DNA of 64,000 nucleotides from Altererythrobacter sp. BO-6. Lineage in GTDB: Bacteria; Pseudomonadota; Alphaproteobacteria; Sphingomonadales; Sphingomonadaceae. This document shows positions 1 to 8,077 of the stretch, piece by piece (the stretch's first letter is position 1; each line of letters starts with the position of its first letter). The stretch spans positions 1 to 64,000 of the forward strand of contig NZ_CP049259.1 of the NCBI RefSeq assembly GCF_011047315.1, written 5' to 3'. The notes under the pieces are model-generated. The model worked only from the letters and a program-made list of their open reading frames with translations. It searched no databases and had not been told where the DNA came from. The position numbers and the translations under genes were made by a program.

Positions 1-1435
1 AGCCGCCAGCGGAAATCTTCTCCAATATCGATTTTGCGAAGGTCGTCAGCGTGTCGTCGCGCGCGCCCATCACCACGATCCGGTCGCCGGCCTGTGCGAG
101 TTCCACAATCCGCGTGCCGCAATCCTCGCGATCAGCGATATGTTCGGCCTTTGCGCCCGCCTCGGCGATCAGCGCGATAATCCGCTCGGTCCCCTCGCTG
201 CGGTCAACCGTGCCGCCAAAGTAGACGGGATCGCACATGATCGTGATGTCATCCGGGCCCAGTTCGCGCGCGAAGGTTTCCGCCAGTTCGTGCCCCATCT
301 GCTTCAAGGGCCCATAACCATGCGGCTGGAAGAAGGCGATCACGCGGCCCGGCGAGGCCTTGAGCGTGCGCAGAGTTGCCGCGCATTTTTCCGGATTGTG
401 GCCGAAATCGTCGATCACGGTGATGCCGCTGGCGCTCGTGCCGATGATGTCGAACCTGCGCGCAAGACCTGCGAAGCTCGCCAATGCCTGCACCGCGACG
501 TTGACGGGCACGCCCGCGCAGGCCGCCCCGGCAATCGCCGCGAGTGCATTCGAGAGATTGTGGCGTCCCGGCATGTTCAGCACCAGCGCATGCTCGCTCC
601 CATCGTGCCGGTCGATCACCGTCGCGGCTTGCCTTACCGGGCCGTCGGCAATGCTGCCCGGGACGATCCCGATCTGCGCCTTTTCTTGGCTTATCCCGAA
701 AGTGATCACCTCTTTGGCGTGCGGCAGCAGCGCCAGCGCTTCGGCATCGTCGGCATTGATCGCGGCTATGCGGCTGCGGCCAAGGTAATCGGCGAACAGC
801 ACGCGCAGCTCGTCCATGCTCTTGTGATCGAGGCTGACATTGAGCAGCACGCCCACCGCCGGGCGGTAAAGCGCTATCGAACCATCGCTTTCGTCGACTT
901 CGCTGACATAGATGCTGCGCCCGCCCACGACGGCGCTAGCGATGGGATGTTCGGGCGTGACGAAATTCTTCATCACCGCGCCGTTCATGATCGTCGGTTC
1001 GCGCCCGGCCACCTGCATGATCCACCCCAGCATGCCGGTAACGGTCGATTTGCCGCTGGTGCCGGCGACCGCGATCCCCGCGCCGCTGGTGTTGAACAGG
1101 ATCGAATTGAGCTCGGCGCGGGTCAGCCGCAGGCATCCAAGCTCCTTTGCGCGGACCATTTCCGGCACGGTGTCCTCAACCGCCGCAGAAGCGACGAGGA
1201 TCTGCTCCTTTACCGTAATTCCGCTGCCGTCCTGCGGGAAGAGGGTGAAGCCCTGGGCCTCCAGCGCGGCGAATTTCTCCGGCGTCCGGCGCTGGTCGCG
1301 GCTGCGGTCCGAACCGCTGACCTGCGCCCCGCGACCGGCCAGGATCTGCGCCAGCGGCAGCATGCCCGATCCGCCGATGCCGCAAAAGAAGAAGGGGCGC
1401 GCCAGCAACTCGTCATAAGTGGGGAATTCGCTCAT
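1..1435 (-). CDS. Mur ligase family protein (MurC/Mpl-like), 3' end outside window
   Basis: ATP-dependent ligase of the Mur family, which joins an amino acid or peptide to UDP-N-acetylmuramic acid in the cytoplasm. About 478 residues are visible and the gene runs off the left edge, so it is nearly complete for a MurC-sized protein (460-490). Seen: N-terminal nucleotide fold FFCGIGGSGM (17-26), ATP-binding loop AGTSGKST (124-131), SEVDESDGS (178-186) and a C-terminal domain with FFQPHGYGPLK. The P-loop has TS where MurC usually has TH. It is divergent from an LD-carboxypeptidase, 53 bases apart, which favours a role in murein-peptide recycling (Mpl-like) over the primary MurC of the division cluster. 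That choice is inference; the family assignment is firm. Confidence 0.85.
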   Translation of the reverse strand, partial: MSEFPTYDELLARPFFFCGIGGSGMLPLAQILAGRGAQVSGSDRSRDQRRTPEKFAALEAQGFTLFPQDGSGITVKEQILVASAAVEDTVPEMVRAKELGCLRLTRAELNSILFNTSGAGIAVAGTSGKSTVTGMLGWIMQVAGREPTIMNGAVMKNFVTPEHPIASAVVGGRSIYVSEVDESDGSIALYRPAVGVLLNVSLDHKSMDELRVLFADYLGRSRIAAINADDAEALALLPHAKEVITFGISQEKAQIGIVPGSIADGPVRQAATVIDRHDGSEHALVLNMPGRHNLSNALAAIAGAACAGVPVNVAVQALASFAGLARRFDIIGTSASGITVIDDFGHNPEKCAATLRTLKASPGRVIAFFQPHGYGPLKQMGHELAETFARELGPDDITIMCDPVYFGGTVDRSEGTERIIALIAEAGAKAEHIADREDCGTRIVELAQAGDRIVVMGARDDTLTTFAKSILEKISAGG

Positions 1436-1488
1436 GCGCGCTCGGTATTGAGTTGTGCGTTCCAGCACAAGGCGGCTAGTTAGCATGC

Positions 1489-2319
1489 ATGACCCGAATT
1501 GCCGTATGCGCCCCCGCCACAGCGATCACCCGCGAGCAAGCCGAAGCTGCGCAGCAGCTGGTGGCAGACGAGTTCCCGGAACATTCGATCTTTTTCCACG
1601 AACAATGCTTCAGCAGTGCAGGGCATTTCGCGGGACCGGACATCGAGCGGCTCGAAGCGCTGGTCGAACTGGCCAACAACCCCGCCTATGATGCGGTCTG
1701 GTTCGCCAAAGGCGGCTATGGCTCGAATCGCATCGCCGAGGCGGCAGTCGCGCGAATGAACACGGCTGCGCGAGCCAAGACCTATGTCGGCTTTTCCGAC
1801 ATGGGCTATCTGCTCGCTGCTCTTTATCGCAACGGGATCGGCCAGCCGGTCCATGGCTCCATGCCCGTCAGCGCCCGCAGCGAGCGCGGGCGCGAGGCGT
1901 TGCGCCGGGTTTTGCGCTGGTTTTCAGGCGATGCCAGCGGGCTTGAGCCTAGCCTTGATGGCAAGACCCCGGCGGTGGCCTTCAACCTGATCACGCTGGC
2001 GATGATCGCCAACACGCCGCTCATGCCCGATCTTTCAGGCCATGTCGTGATGGTCGAGGAAGTGAGCGAGGACATGTATTCGGTCGACCGGTTGTTCTTC
2101 CACCTGGTCAATGTGCTGCCACGGGTTGCGGGCCTGAGGCTGGGTAGCGTCACCGATGTGCCGGAAAACGATCGCGAATTCGGCCAGGATGCCGAGCAGA
2201 TCGCGAAATTCTGGTGCGCGCGCGCAGGGATACCCTACCTTGGCCGGGCAGAAGTCGGCCACACTGCCGAGAACCGGATTGTGCCCTTCGGCCTTGCGAG
2301 TCCGCCAAGCGCTGGCTAA
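1489..2319 (+). CDS. ldcA: LD-carboxypeptidase (peptidase family S66)
   Basis: Cytoplasmic LD-carboxypeptidase that removes the terminal D-Ala from tetrapeptides during peptidoglycan recycling. 276 residues, normal to slightly short for S66. Seen: VWFAKGGYGSNRI (70-82) matching the family's W-x-x-R/K-G-G-Y-G-S signature, the nucleophile serine in GFSDMG (Ser103), acidic residues in VEEVSE (about 189-194) and the catalytic histidine in VGHTAENR (His258). No signal peptide. The start is the first ATG after the 53-base divergent region; there is no strong Shine-Dalgarno sequence. The divergent Mur ligase would re-use the tripeptides this enzyme produces. Confidence 0.9.
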   Translation: MTRIAVCAPATAITREQAEAAQQLVADEFPEHSIFFHEQCFSSAGHFAGPDIERLEALVELANNPAYDAVWFAKGGYGSNRIAEAAVARMNTAARAKTYVGFSDMGYLLAALYRNGIGQPVHGSMPVSARSERGREALRRVLRWFSGDASGLEPSLDGKTPAVAFNLITLAMIANTPLMPDLSGHVVMVEEVSEDMYSVDRLFFHLVNVLPRVAGLRLGSVTDVPENDREFGQDAEQIAKFWCARAGIPYLGRAEVGHTAENRIVPFGLASPPSAG

Positions 2320-2345
2320 CCGCCGTTTTTGAATTTCGGAGCATA

Positions 2346-2422
2346 TCCACCCGCTCCCTCCGCCCTTCCACCCGGAGCCTACCGGGATATCATCCGGGTG
2401 GAAGGGCGGAGGGCGCGGGTGG
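2346..2422. repeat. Long perfect inverted repeat between ldcA and fabD
   Basis: Two 21-base arms (2356-2376 and 2393-2413) are exact reverse complements around a 16-base loop, and the pairing continues outward to about 30 bases with one mismatch. The stem is very GC-rich and no T-run follows. It lies between two co-directional genes and could act as a factor-independent terminator, an mRNA-stabilising hairpin or a dispersed palindromic repeat. The function is not decided by the sequence. Confidence 0.8.
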
Positions 2423-2447
2423 CAAGGCCAACTAACAGGAAACAATA

Positions 2448-3390
2448 ATGCGGGCGTTCATTTTTCCGGGTCAGGGCAGCCAGAAGGTCGGGATGGGGGC
2501 GGAACTCGCCGCTGCCAGCATCGCTGCACGCGAAGTTTTCGAGGAAGTCGATGAAGCGCTCTCGCAAAAGCTTTCGGCGATCATGCGAGAGGGGCCGGAA
2601 GACCAGCTGACGCTGACGGAAAACGCCCAGCCGGCGATCATGGCCAATGCCATTGCCACACTGCGCGTGCTTGAGGGCGACTTCGGCGTATCGCTTGCCG
2701 CCAAGGGCGCGTGCGTCGCCGGCCATTCACTCGGCGAATATTCCGCGCTTTGCGCGGTCGGCGCGTTCTCGCTGGCTGACACTGCGCGACTACTGAAGTT
2801 GCGCGGGCAGGCGATGCAGGCTGCGGTGCCGGTGGGCGAAGGCGCGATGGCTGCGCTTCTGGGCGCCGATATCGAGAAGGCGACCGCGCTCGCTCAGGCA
2901 GCGGCACAAGGCGACGTGTGCGAAGTCGCCAATGACAACGATCCGACGCAGGTGGTGATTTCGGGCCACCGCGCGGCGATCGAAGCGCGCGGTCGAACTG
3001 GTCAAGGATCACGGGATCAAGCGCGGCATCCTGCTGCCGGTTTCCGCCCCGTTCCACTGCTCACTGATGCAACCTGCGGCCGATTGCATGGCCGAAGCCC
3101 TGGCCGAAACGGCGCCCGGGAAGTTCGCCCTGCCGGTCTATGCCAATGTCACCGCCGCGCGCGTGACCGATCCGGCCGAGGAGCAGGCGCTGCTCGTCGA
3201 ACAGGTCACCGGCCGCGTACGCTGGCGCGAAAGCGTGCTGGCGATGGCGGGTGACGGGATCGAGCATTTCGTCGAACTCGGCGGCAAAGTCGTGGGCCCG
3301 ATGGTTGGCCGGATCGCACCCGATGTGCGCACGACGAGCCTCATTACCATGGAAGATATCGAATCGCTGGCAAAGGAGATCGGCGCATGA
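2448..3390 (+). pseudogene. fabD: Malonyl-CoA:ACP transacylase with a +1 frameshift
   Basis: FabD loads malonyl groups from CoA onto acyl carrier protein to start fatty-acid elongation. Seen: FPGQGSQ at the N-terminus, nucleophile motif GHSLGEYSAL, substrate arginine in KLRGQAMQ, and VISGHRAAIE. Around 2983-2991 one extra base throws the frame. The rest (HGIKRGILLPVSAPFHCSLM, with the catalytic His, through to SLAKEIGA) continues in the next frame and stops at 3390. Correcting one base gives 313 residues, the normal FabD length. The RBS AGGAAA sits just before the ATG. The stop overlaps the next start (ATGA). Since fabD is essential, the lesion may be a sequencing error rather than a true pseudogene. 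Confidence 0.9.
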
Positions 3391-3962
3391 AGGCTGCGTT
3401 GCACGTGTTGTGCGCCGCTGGCGCACTCATGCTTGCATTACCCGTGCAAGCGGCAAGCAATTTGGAATGCATTGCGAATAGCGCCACTGCTGAAGAGCAG
3501 GCGACGATTGACCGGTATATTCGGAATTTCCGCGGCGGAACCGCGGAAGACCGGGACGATCTGGTATTTGTTCAGGAACTGATCTCCGAGATCTCATTCG
3601 GCTGTGCCATGGAAAACCACTGGGGCGGAGATGCTGAGGGCCTAGCCCGGTTGGCGGCGGTATCGCGTGTGAAGGAGGCTGCCCTGCGCAACGGCAAAGC
3701 CATTTCGCCAGAATTGCTTGCGAAGTATGATGCATTCATCGCTGCGCGCGGGTCGGCAATGGTCGATATTTTCGATCGGATTGCCCGCGAGCAGTTGGGG
3801 TTTGGCGAGGGTGAACAGAAAGCCGGCGACGAGGAAGCCTTGCAAAGTTTTGCCCTAGCGCTCGGTATCGAAAAACAGTCTGCGGTGTCCGATGCCATTA
3901 TGGAACTGTCATTCTCCGCAGCGGTACAGCGGGTGATCAAGGCCGAATTCGGTTCATATTAA
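3387..3962 (+). CDS. Secreted protein of unknown function
   Basis: I do not recognise this 191-residue protein. It has a clear signal peptide (MKAALHVLCAAGALMLALPVQAA, cleavage near residue 23), so it should be periplasmic or secreted. The mature part is mostly helical and acidic, with two cysteines (about 28 and 71) that could form a disulfide. It is less GC-rich than its neighbours. It starts inside the fabD stop (4-base overlap) and ends 11 bases before fabG, so it is placed to be co-transcribed between two fatty-acid synthesis genes. That may be a chance insertion into the operon; nothing in the sequence gives an enzymatic role. Confidence 0.75.
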   Translation: MKAALHVLCAAGALMLALPVQAASNLECIANSATAEEQATIDRYIRNFRGGTAEDRDDLVFVQELISEISFGCAMENHWGGDAEGLARLAAVSRVKEAALRNGKAISPELLAKYDAFIAARGSAMVDIFDRIAREQLGFGEGEQKAGDEEALQSFALALGIEKQSAVSDAIMELSFSAAVQRVIKAEFGSY

Positions 3963-3973
3963 TTGGAGCGCTG

Positions 3974-4738
3974 ATGATGTTCTCACTGAAAGGCATGAAT
4001 GCTTTGGTTACCGGCGCAAGCGGCGGGATCGGTTCGGCGATCTGCCACGCGCTGGCTTCACAAGGCGCGCGGCTTGCCATCTCCGGTTCGAACAGCGCGA
4101 AGCTGCGCGCGTTCCGCGAAGAGCTTAACGAGCGCTACAAGCATGACGCCGGCGCGCATGTCGAAATCACCTGCAATCTGTCTGATACCGTGCAGGTCGA
4201 GGAGCTGATCCCGGCAACGGTCGATACGCTGGGCGGGGTCGATATCCTGGTCAACAACGCAGGGATCACGCGCGACAATCTGGCCTTGCGGATGAAGGAT
4301 GAGGAGTGGAACGACGTGATCCGCATCAACCTCGAATCCACCTTTCGCCTGATGCGCGCAGCCGCCCGGCCGATGATGAAAAACCGCTTTGGGCGGATTG
4401 TCTCGATTACCAGCGTGGTGGGTGCGACCGGCAATCCCGGCCAGATGAACTACGCTGCGGCCAAGGCCGGGATCGTGGGCATGACCAAGAGCTTCGCGCA
4501 GGAAGTGGCGAGCCGTGGGATCACCGCCAATTGCGTGGCGCCGGGTTTCATCCGCACCGCCATGACCGACCAGCTGCCCGATGCGCAGAAGGACGCGCTT
4601 AATGCGCGAATCCCGATGGGGCGGATGGGCGAGGGCGAGGATATCGGCGCCGCTGTGGCCTTCCTGGCGACGCGCGAGGCTGGTTACATCACTGGCGAAA
4701 CGCTGCATGTGAATGGCGGGATGGCGATGCTGGGCTAA
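3974..4738 (+). CDS. fabG: 3-oxoacyl-ACP reductase
   Basis: NADPH-dependent reductase of the type II fatty-acid synthase and a classical short-chain dehydrogenase. 254 residues, slightly longer than the usual 245-250. Seen: cofactor loop VTGASGGIGSA (about 13-23), NNAGITRDNL, catalytic Ser in SITSVVGATG, Tyr and Lys in NYAAAKAG, and the FabG tail YITGETLHVNGGMAML. There are two in-frame ATGs (3974 and 3977) with GGAG about 7 bases upstream. It lies downstream of fabD and the unknown secreted gene, consistent with a fab operon. acpP and fabF do not follow here; dnaN does. Confidence 0.95.
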   Translation: MMFSLKGMNALVTGASGGIGSAICHALASQGARLAISGSNSAKLRAFREELNERYKHDAGAHVEITCNLSDTVQVEELIPATVDTLGGVDILVNNAGITRDNLALRMKDEEWNDVIRINLESTFRLMRAAARPMMKNRFGRIVSITSVVGATGNPGQMNYAAAKAGIVGMTKSFAQEVASRGITANCVAPGFIRTAMTDQLPDAQKDALNARIPMGRMGEGEDIGAAVAFLATREAGYITGETLHVNGGMAMLG

Positions 4739-4906
4739 GAACGCGGCGATTTCCTCCGGATTTTTCGTCGTTTTCCCCAAGGAATCGGGCCTCTGCGTGG
4801 GCTGGCCTTGCCGCCTTGGTCTCTTGCGCTAAGGTCGAAAGCCGAATTTCCGGCGCTGTGGGGCGATTCCGGCCCGCGGCGCGCATCAAGGGGTTGAGAA
4901 GGACCG

Positions 4907-6034
4907 ATGAAGGCCACAATCGAACGCGCGACGCTGCTGCGTTGTCTGTCTCACGTTCAGTCGGTGGTGGAGCGGCGCAACACCATTCCGATCCTGTCCA
5001 ACGTGCTGATCGATGCCAGCGATGGCGGGACGCTGAAGGTGATGGCGACCGACCTTGACCTGCAAGTGGTCGAGAACATGGCGGCAGCCTCGGTCGAGGC
5101 GCCCGGCGCCATTACGGTATCCGCCCACCTGCTGTTCGACATCGCCCGCAAGCTGCCCGAAGGTAGCCAGGTGGTGCTGGAGACGTCAGACAACCGGATG
5201 GACGTGAAGGCCGGACGCAGCCGGTTCAAGCTGCCCACGCTGCCGCGTGACGATTTCCCGGTGATCGTCGAAGGCGATTTGCCGACCAGCTTCGAAATCC
5301 CCGCCAAGCAGCTGGCCGAGCTGATCGATCGCACCCGCTTTGCGATTTCGACCGAGGAAACCCGTTACTATCTCAACGGCATCTTCCTGCATGTGACCGA
5401 TGATGACACGCCGGTGCTGAAGGCAGCCGCCACCGATGGGCACCGTCTCGCGCGCTTTACCCTGCCGCGCCCTGCAGGTGCGGAGGGCATGCCGGACGTG
5501 ATCGTGCCGCGCAAGGCCGTGGCCGAACTGCGCAAGCTGCTGGAAGAAGCGATGGACGGCAATGTCCAGATCGACCTGTCAGCCAGCAAGATCCGCTTCA
5601 CGCTGGGCGGCGAGGGCGGGGTGGTGCTGACCAGCAAGCTGATCGACGGCACTTTCCCCGATTACAGCCGCGTTATCCCGACCGGTAACGACAAGTTGCT
5701 CAAGCTCGATCCCAAGAGCTTCTTCGAAGGCGTGGACCGCGTCGCAACCATCGCGACGGAGAAGACCCGCGCGGTCAAGATGACGCTCGACCATGACAAG
5801 GTCACGCTGTCCGTCACCTCGCCCGACAACGGCACCGCGGCGGAAGAACTGGCGGCGGATTACAGCGCCGAAGGGTTCGAGATCGGGTTCAACGCCAATT
5901 ACCTCAAGGATATCCTCAGCCAGATCGACAGCGACACGGTGGAACTGCACCTGGCCGATGCCGGCGCGCCGACGCTGATCCGCAAGAACGACAAGAGCCC
6001 CGCGCTTTATGTGCTGATGCCGATGCGCGTCTAA
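4907..6034 (+). CDS. dnaN: DNA polymerase III subunit beta (sliding clamp)
   Basis: Ring-shaped processivity clamp that tethers DNA polymerases to the template. 375 residues, the usual length, with three repeated clamp domains. Seen: ERRNTIPILSNVLI (about 22-35), the conserved ETRYYLNGIF, TDGHRLA in domain 2, the third-domain DNGTAAEE and the characteristic C-terminus LYVLMPMRV. It stands 168 bases after fabG; that gap holds no gene and presumably its promoter. GAGAAGGA lies just before the ATG. It is not next to dnaA in this window. Confidence 0.97.
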   Translation: MKATIERATLLRCLSHVQSVVERRNTIPILSNVLIDASDGGTLKVMATDLDLQVVENMAAASVEAPGAITVSAHLLFDIARKLPEGSQVVLETSDNRMDVKAGRSRFKLPTLPRDDFPVIVEGDLPTSFEIPAKQLAELIDRTRFAISTEETRYYLNGIFLHVTDDDTPVLKAAATDGHRLARFTLPRPAGAEGMPDVIVPRKAVAELRKLLEEAMDGNVQIDLSASKIRFTLGGEGGVVLTSKLIDGTFPDYSRVIPTGNDKLLKLDPKSFFEGVDRVATIATEKTRAVKMTLDHDKVTLSVTSPDNGTAAEELAADYSAEGFEIGFNANYLKDILSQIDSDTVELHLADAGAPTLIRKNDKSPALYVLMPMRV

Positions 6035-6090
6035 GCCATTGTCCACGCGCGATTGGCGGTGCTAGGCAGGTTTCAAGAGGAGACCTGCCG

Positions 6091-7176
6091 ATGACCGCCC
6101 ATCAAGTCCACGTTCGCCGCGACAATCTGGCTTCGGCCGAGCTGGCCGGCACTACCCCCGGCGATCTGGCCGAGGGCGCTGTGCGCCTCAAGGTTGAAAG
6201 CTTCTCCGTCACCTCGAACAACATCACCTATGCGGTGGCGGGCGACAGCTTTGGCTACTGGAATTTCTTCCCAGCGCCCGACGGCTTCGGCATTGTGCCG
6301 ATGTGGGGACATGCGAAGGTGATCGAGAGCAAATGCCCCGATATCGCCGTGGGTGAGCGGGTCTATGGCTATCTCCCTATGGCGACGCATCTCGATGTCG
6401 TGCCCGGCAAGATCAGCGCTGGCGGCTTCACCGACATGACCGATCATCGCCAGCCGATGAGCCCGATCTACAACCAGTATTCGCGGCTCGCGGCTGACCC
6501 CGAACATGATCCAGCGCACGAGGCCGAGCGGATGATCTTCGGCCCGCTGTTCAAGACCGGGTTCCTGATTGAATACTTCATGCGGGCCGAGGCCTGGTTC
6601 GGTGCGGAACAGGTGATCCTGACCAGCGCCTCCTCCAAAACCGCGATGGGACTGGCGAGCGTGGCCCGCCAGAACTCACCGGGCATCCGCCGCATCGGGC
6701 TGACTTCTGCAGGCAATGTCGAATTCGTGAAGGGCACCGGCCTCTATGACGATGTTGTTTCCTATGACGATCTCGGCGGTATCACACAGAGCCCCAGTGT
6801 CTCGGTCGATTTCGCCGGGAATGCCGGGTTGCTCGCGGCGATCCATGCCCATTTCGGCGATGCGCTGAAATATTCGTGCCTGGTCGGCGCGACCCATATC
6901 GAAGAGCGCCGCGGACCTGCTGGCTCGGCGAGCGGCCTGCCCGGCCCCACACCCACGCTGTTCTTCGCGCCCGATCATGCGGTGGCGCTGTTCAAGGAGC
7001 TGGGGCCGCAAGAGGCTGGCAAGCGGCTCGCGGCAGCATGGCATGGTTTCCTGGGCAGTGTGGCCGGATCGGTCGAGATCGAGCGGCGCCCCGGCCTCGA
7101 AGCTGCGCTCCAGACCTATCTCGAGATGGTCGGCGGCAAGGTCGACCCCGCACAGGGCATCGTGATCGAGCCTTGA
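6091..7176 (+). CDS. DUF2855 family protein (MDR-like fold)
   Basis: 361-residue member of the uncharacterised DUF2855 family, which resembles medium-chain dehydrogenase/reductases in layout. Seen: an N-terminal half with SNNITYAVAGDSFGYWNFFP and GERVYGYLPMATHL, then a nucleotide-fold-like section beginning EQVILTSASSKTAMGLA (about 170-190). The glycine-rich NADPH loop of true MDR enzymes is not evident. A good Shine-Dalgarno (AAGAGGAG) precedes the ATG. It is followed after 7 bases by an epoxide-hydrolase-like gene, so the two are probably one transcript. Substrate unknown. Confidence 0.85.
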   Translation: MTAHQVHVRRDNLASAELAGTTPGDLAEGAVRLKVESFSVTSNNITYAVAGDSFGYWNFFPAPDGFGIVPMWGHAKVIESKCPDIAVGERVYGYLPMATHLDVVPGKISAGGFTDMTDHRQPMSPIYNQYSRLAADPEHDPAHEAERMIFGPLFKTGFLIEYFMRAEAWFGAEQVILTSASSKTAMGLASVARQNSPGIRRIGLTSAGNVEFVKGTGLYDDVVSYDDLGGITQSPSVSVDFAGNAGLLAAIHAHFGDALKYSCLVGATHIEERRGPAGSASGLPGPTPTLFFAPDHAVALFKELGPQEAGKRLAAAWHGFLGSVAGSVEIERRPGLEAALQTYLEMVGGKVDPAQGIVIEP

Positions 7177-7183
7177 GTTTCCC

Positions 7184-8077
7184 ATGACACGGCAGGCAAG
7201 CTGGCAACCGGCGGCAGATAGCGGCATTTCCATCCGCTGGGTGGAGGCGAACGGGCTGACCTTCGAAGTCGCCGAGGCGGGAGCGGGCGACAGGCTAGCG
7301 CTGTGCCTCCACGGCTTTCCCGAGCTGCATTACAGCTGGCGCCACCAGATGCCGCTGCTGGCGCAGATGGGCTACCGCGTATGGGCGCCCAATATGCGCG
7401 GCTATGGCGGTACAACGCGGCCTTCTTACAAACAGGACTACCGGCTCAATAACCTTACCGCAGACGTCGCCGCGCTGATCGATGCCAGCGGCGCAAAGGA
7501 AGTTACCTTGCTGGCGCATGACTGGGGCGCGATTGTCGCCTGGCAATTCGCGATCCAGCAGGTGCGACCGCTGACCCGCCTTGTGATCATGAATGTCCCG
7601 CATCCCCTTTGCGCACGGCGCGAGCTCAAGCATTGGCGCCAGCTGAGGAAGAGCTGGTATATCTTTTTCTTCCAGCTGCCGCGCTTGCCCGAGCGCTGGC
7701 TCGGCAAGGATGATGCGGTAGTAATCTCGCATATTTTCCGCAATTCGGCGGTCAACAAGAATCGGTTTACCCGCGAAGAGGCAGAGCTTTACCGTACCGC
7801 GGCCAATCAGCCCGGCGCGTTGAAGGCGATGGTCGATTATTACCGTGCGCTGCTGCAAACGCCGGATTTACGCAAGATCGGCAAGGGCATGGTGCAGGTG
7901 CCGACGCTGGTCATCTGGGGCGAGCAGGATCTTGCGATCGACATCCATTGCCTGGACGGGATGGAGCAATACGTGCCCGATCTGACCGTTCGTCGCTTCC
8001 CCAACGCGTCGCACTGGGTCCAGCAGGACATACCCGATGAGGTGAATGCGGCGCTAAAGGAGTGGCTGCCGGGCTAA
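7184..8077 (+). CDS. Alpha/beta hydrolase, epoxide hydrolase-like
   Basis: 297-residue soluble alpha/beta hydrolase. Seen: oxyanion region HGFPELHYSW (about 44-53), the nucleophile as Asp in LLAHDWGAIVAW (an Asp nucleophile indicates epoxide hydrolase or haloalkane dehalogenase rather than esterase), a lid region rich in Trp and Tyr, and the catalytic His in NASHWVQQDIPDEV near the C-terminus. HGFPE plus DWG is typical of bacterial epoxide hydrolases. It probably forms an operon with the DUF2855 gene and ends tail to tail, by 4 bases, with the flavoprotein gene on the other strand. Confidence 0.85.
   Translation: MTRQASWQPAADSGISIRWVEANGLTFEVAEAGAGDRLALCLHGFPELHYSWRHQMPLLAQMGYRVWAPNMRGYGGTTRPSYKQDYRLNNLTADVAALIDASGAKEVTLLAHDWGAIVAWQFAIQQVRPLTRLVIMNVPHPLCARRELKHWRQLRKSWYIFFFQLPRLPERWLGKDDAVVISHIFRNSAVNKNRFTREEAELYRTAANQPGALKAMVDYYRALLQTPDLRKIGKGMVQVPTLVIWGEQDLAIDIHCLDGMEQYVPDLTVRRFPNASHWVQQDIPDEVNAALKEWLPG

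Noticed and set aside
140..1483. Open frame of 447 codons on the plus strand
   Set aside because: It lies opposite a Mur ligase gene on the minus strand that shows full family motifs; the plus frame has no recognisable family and is a by-product of high GC.
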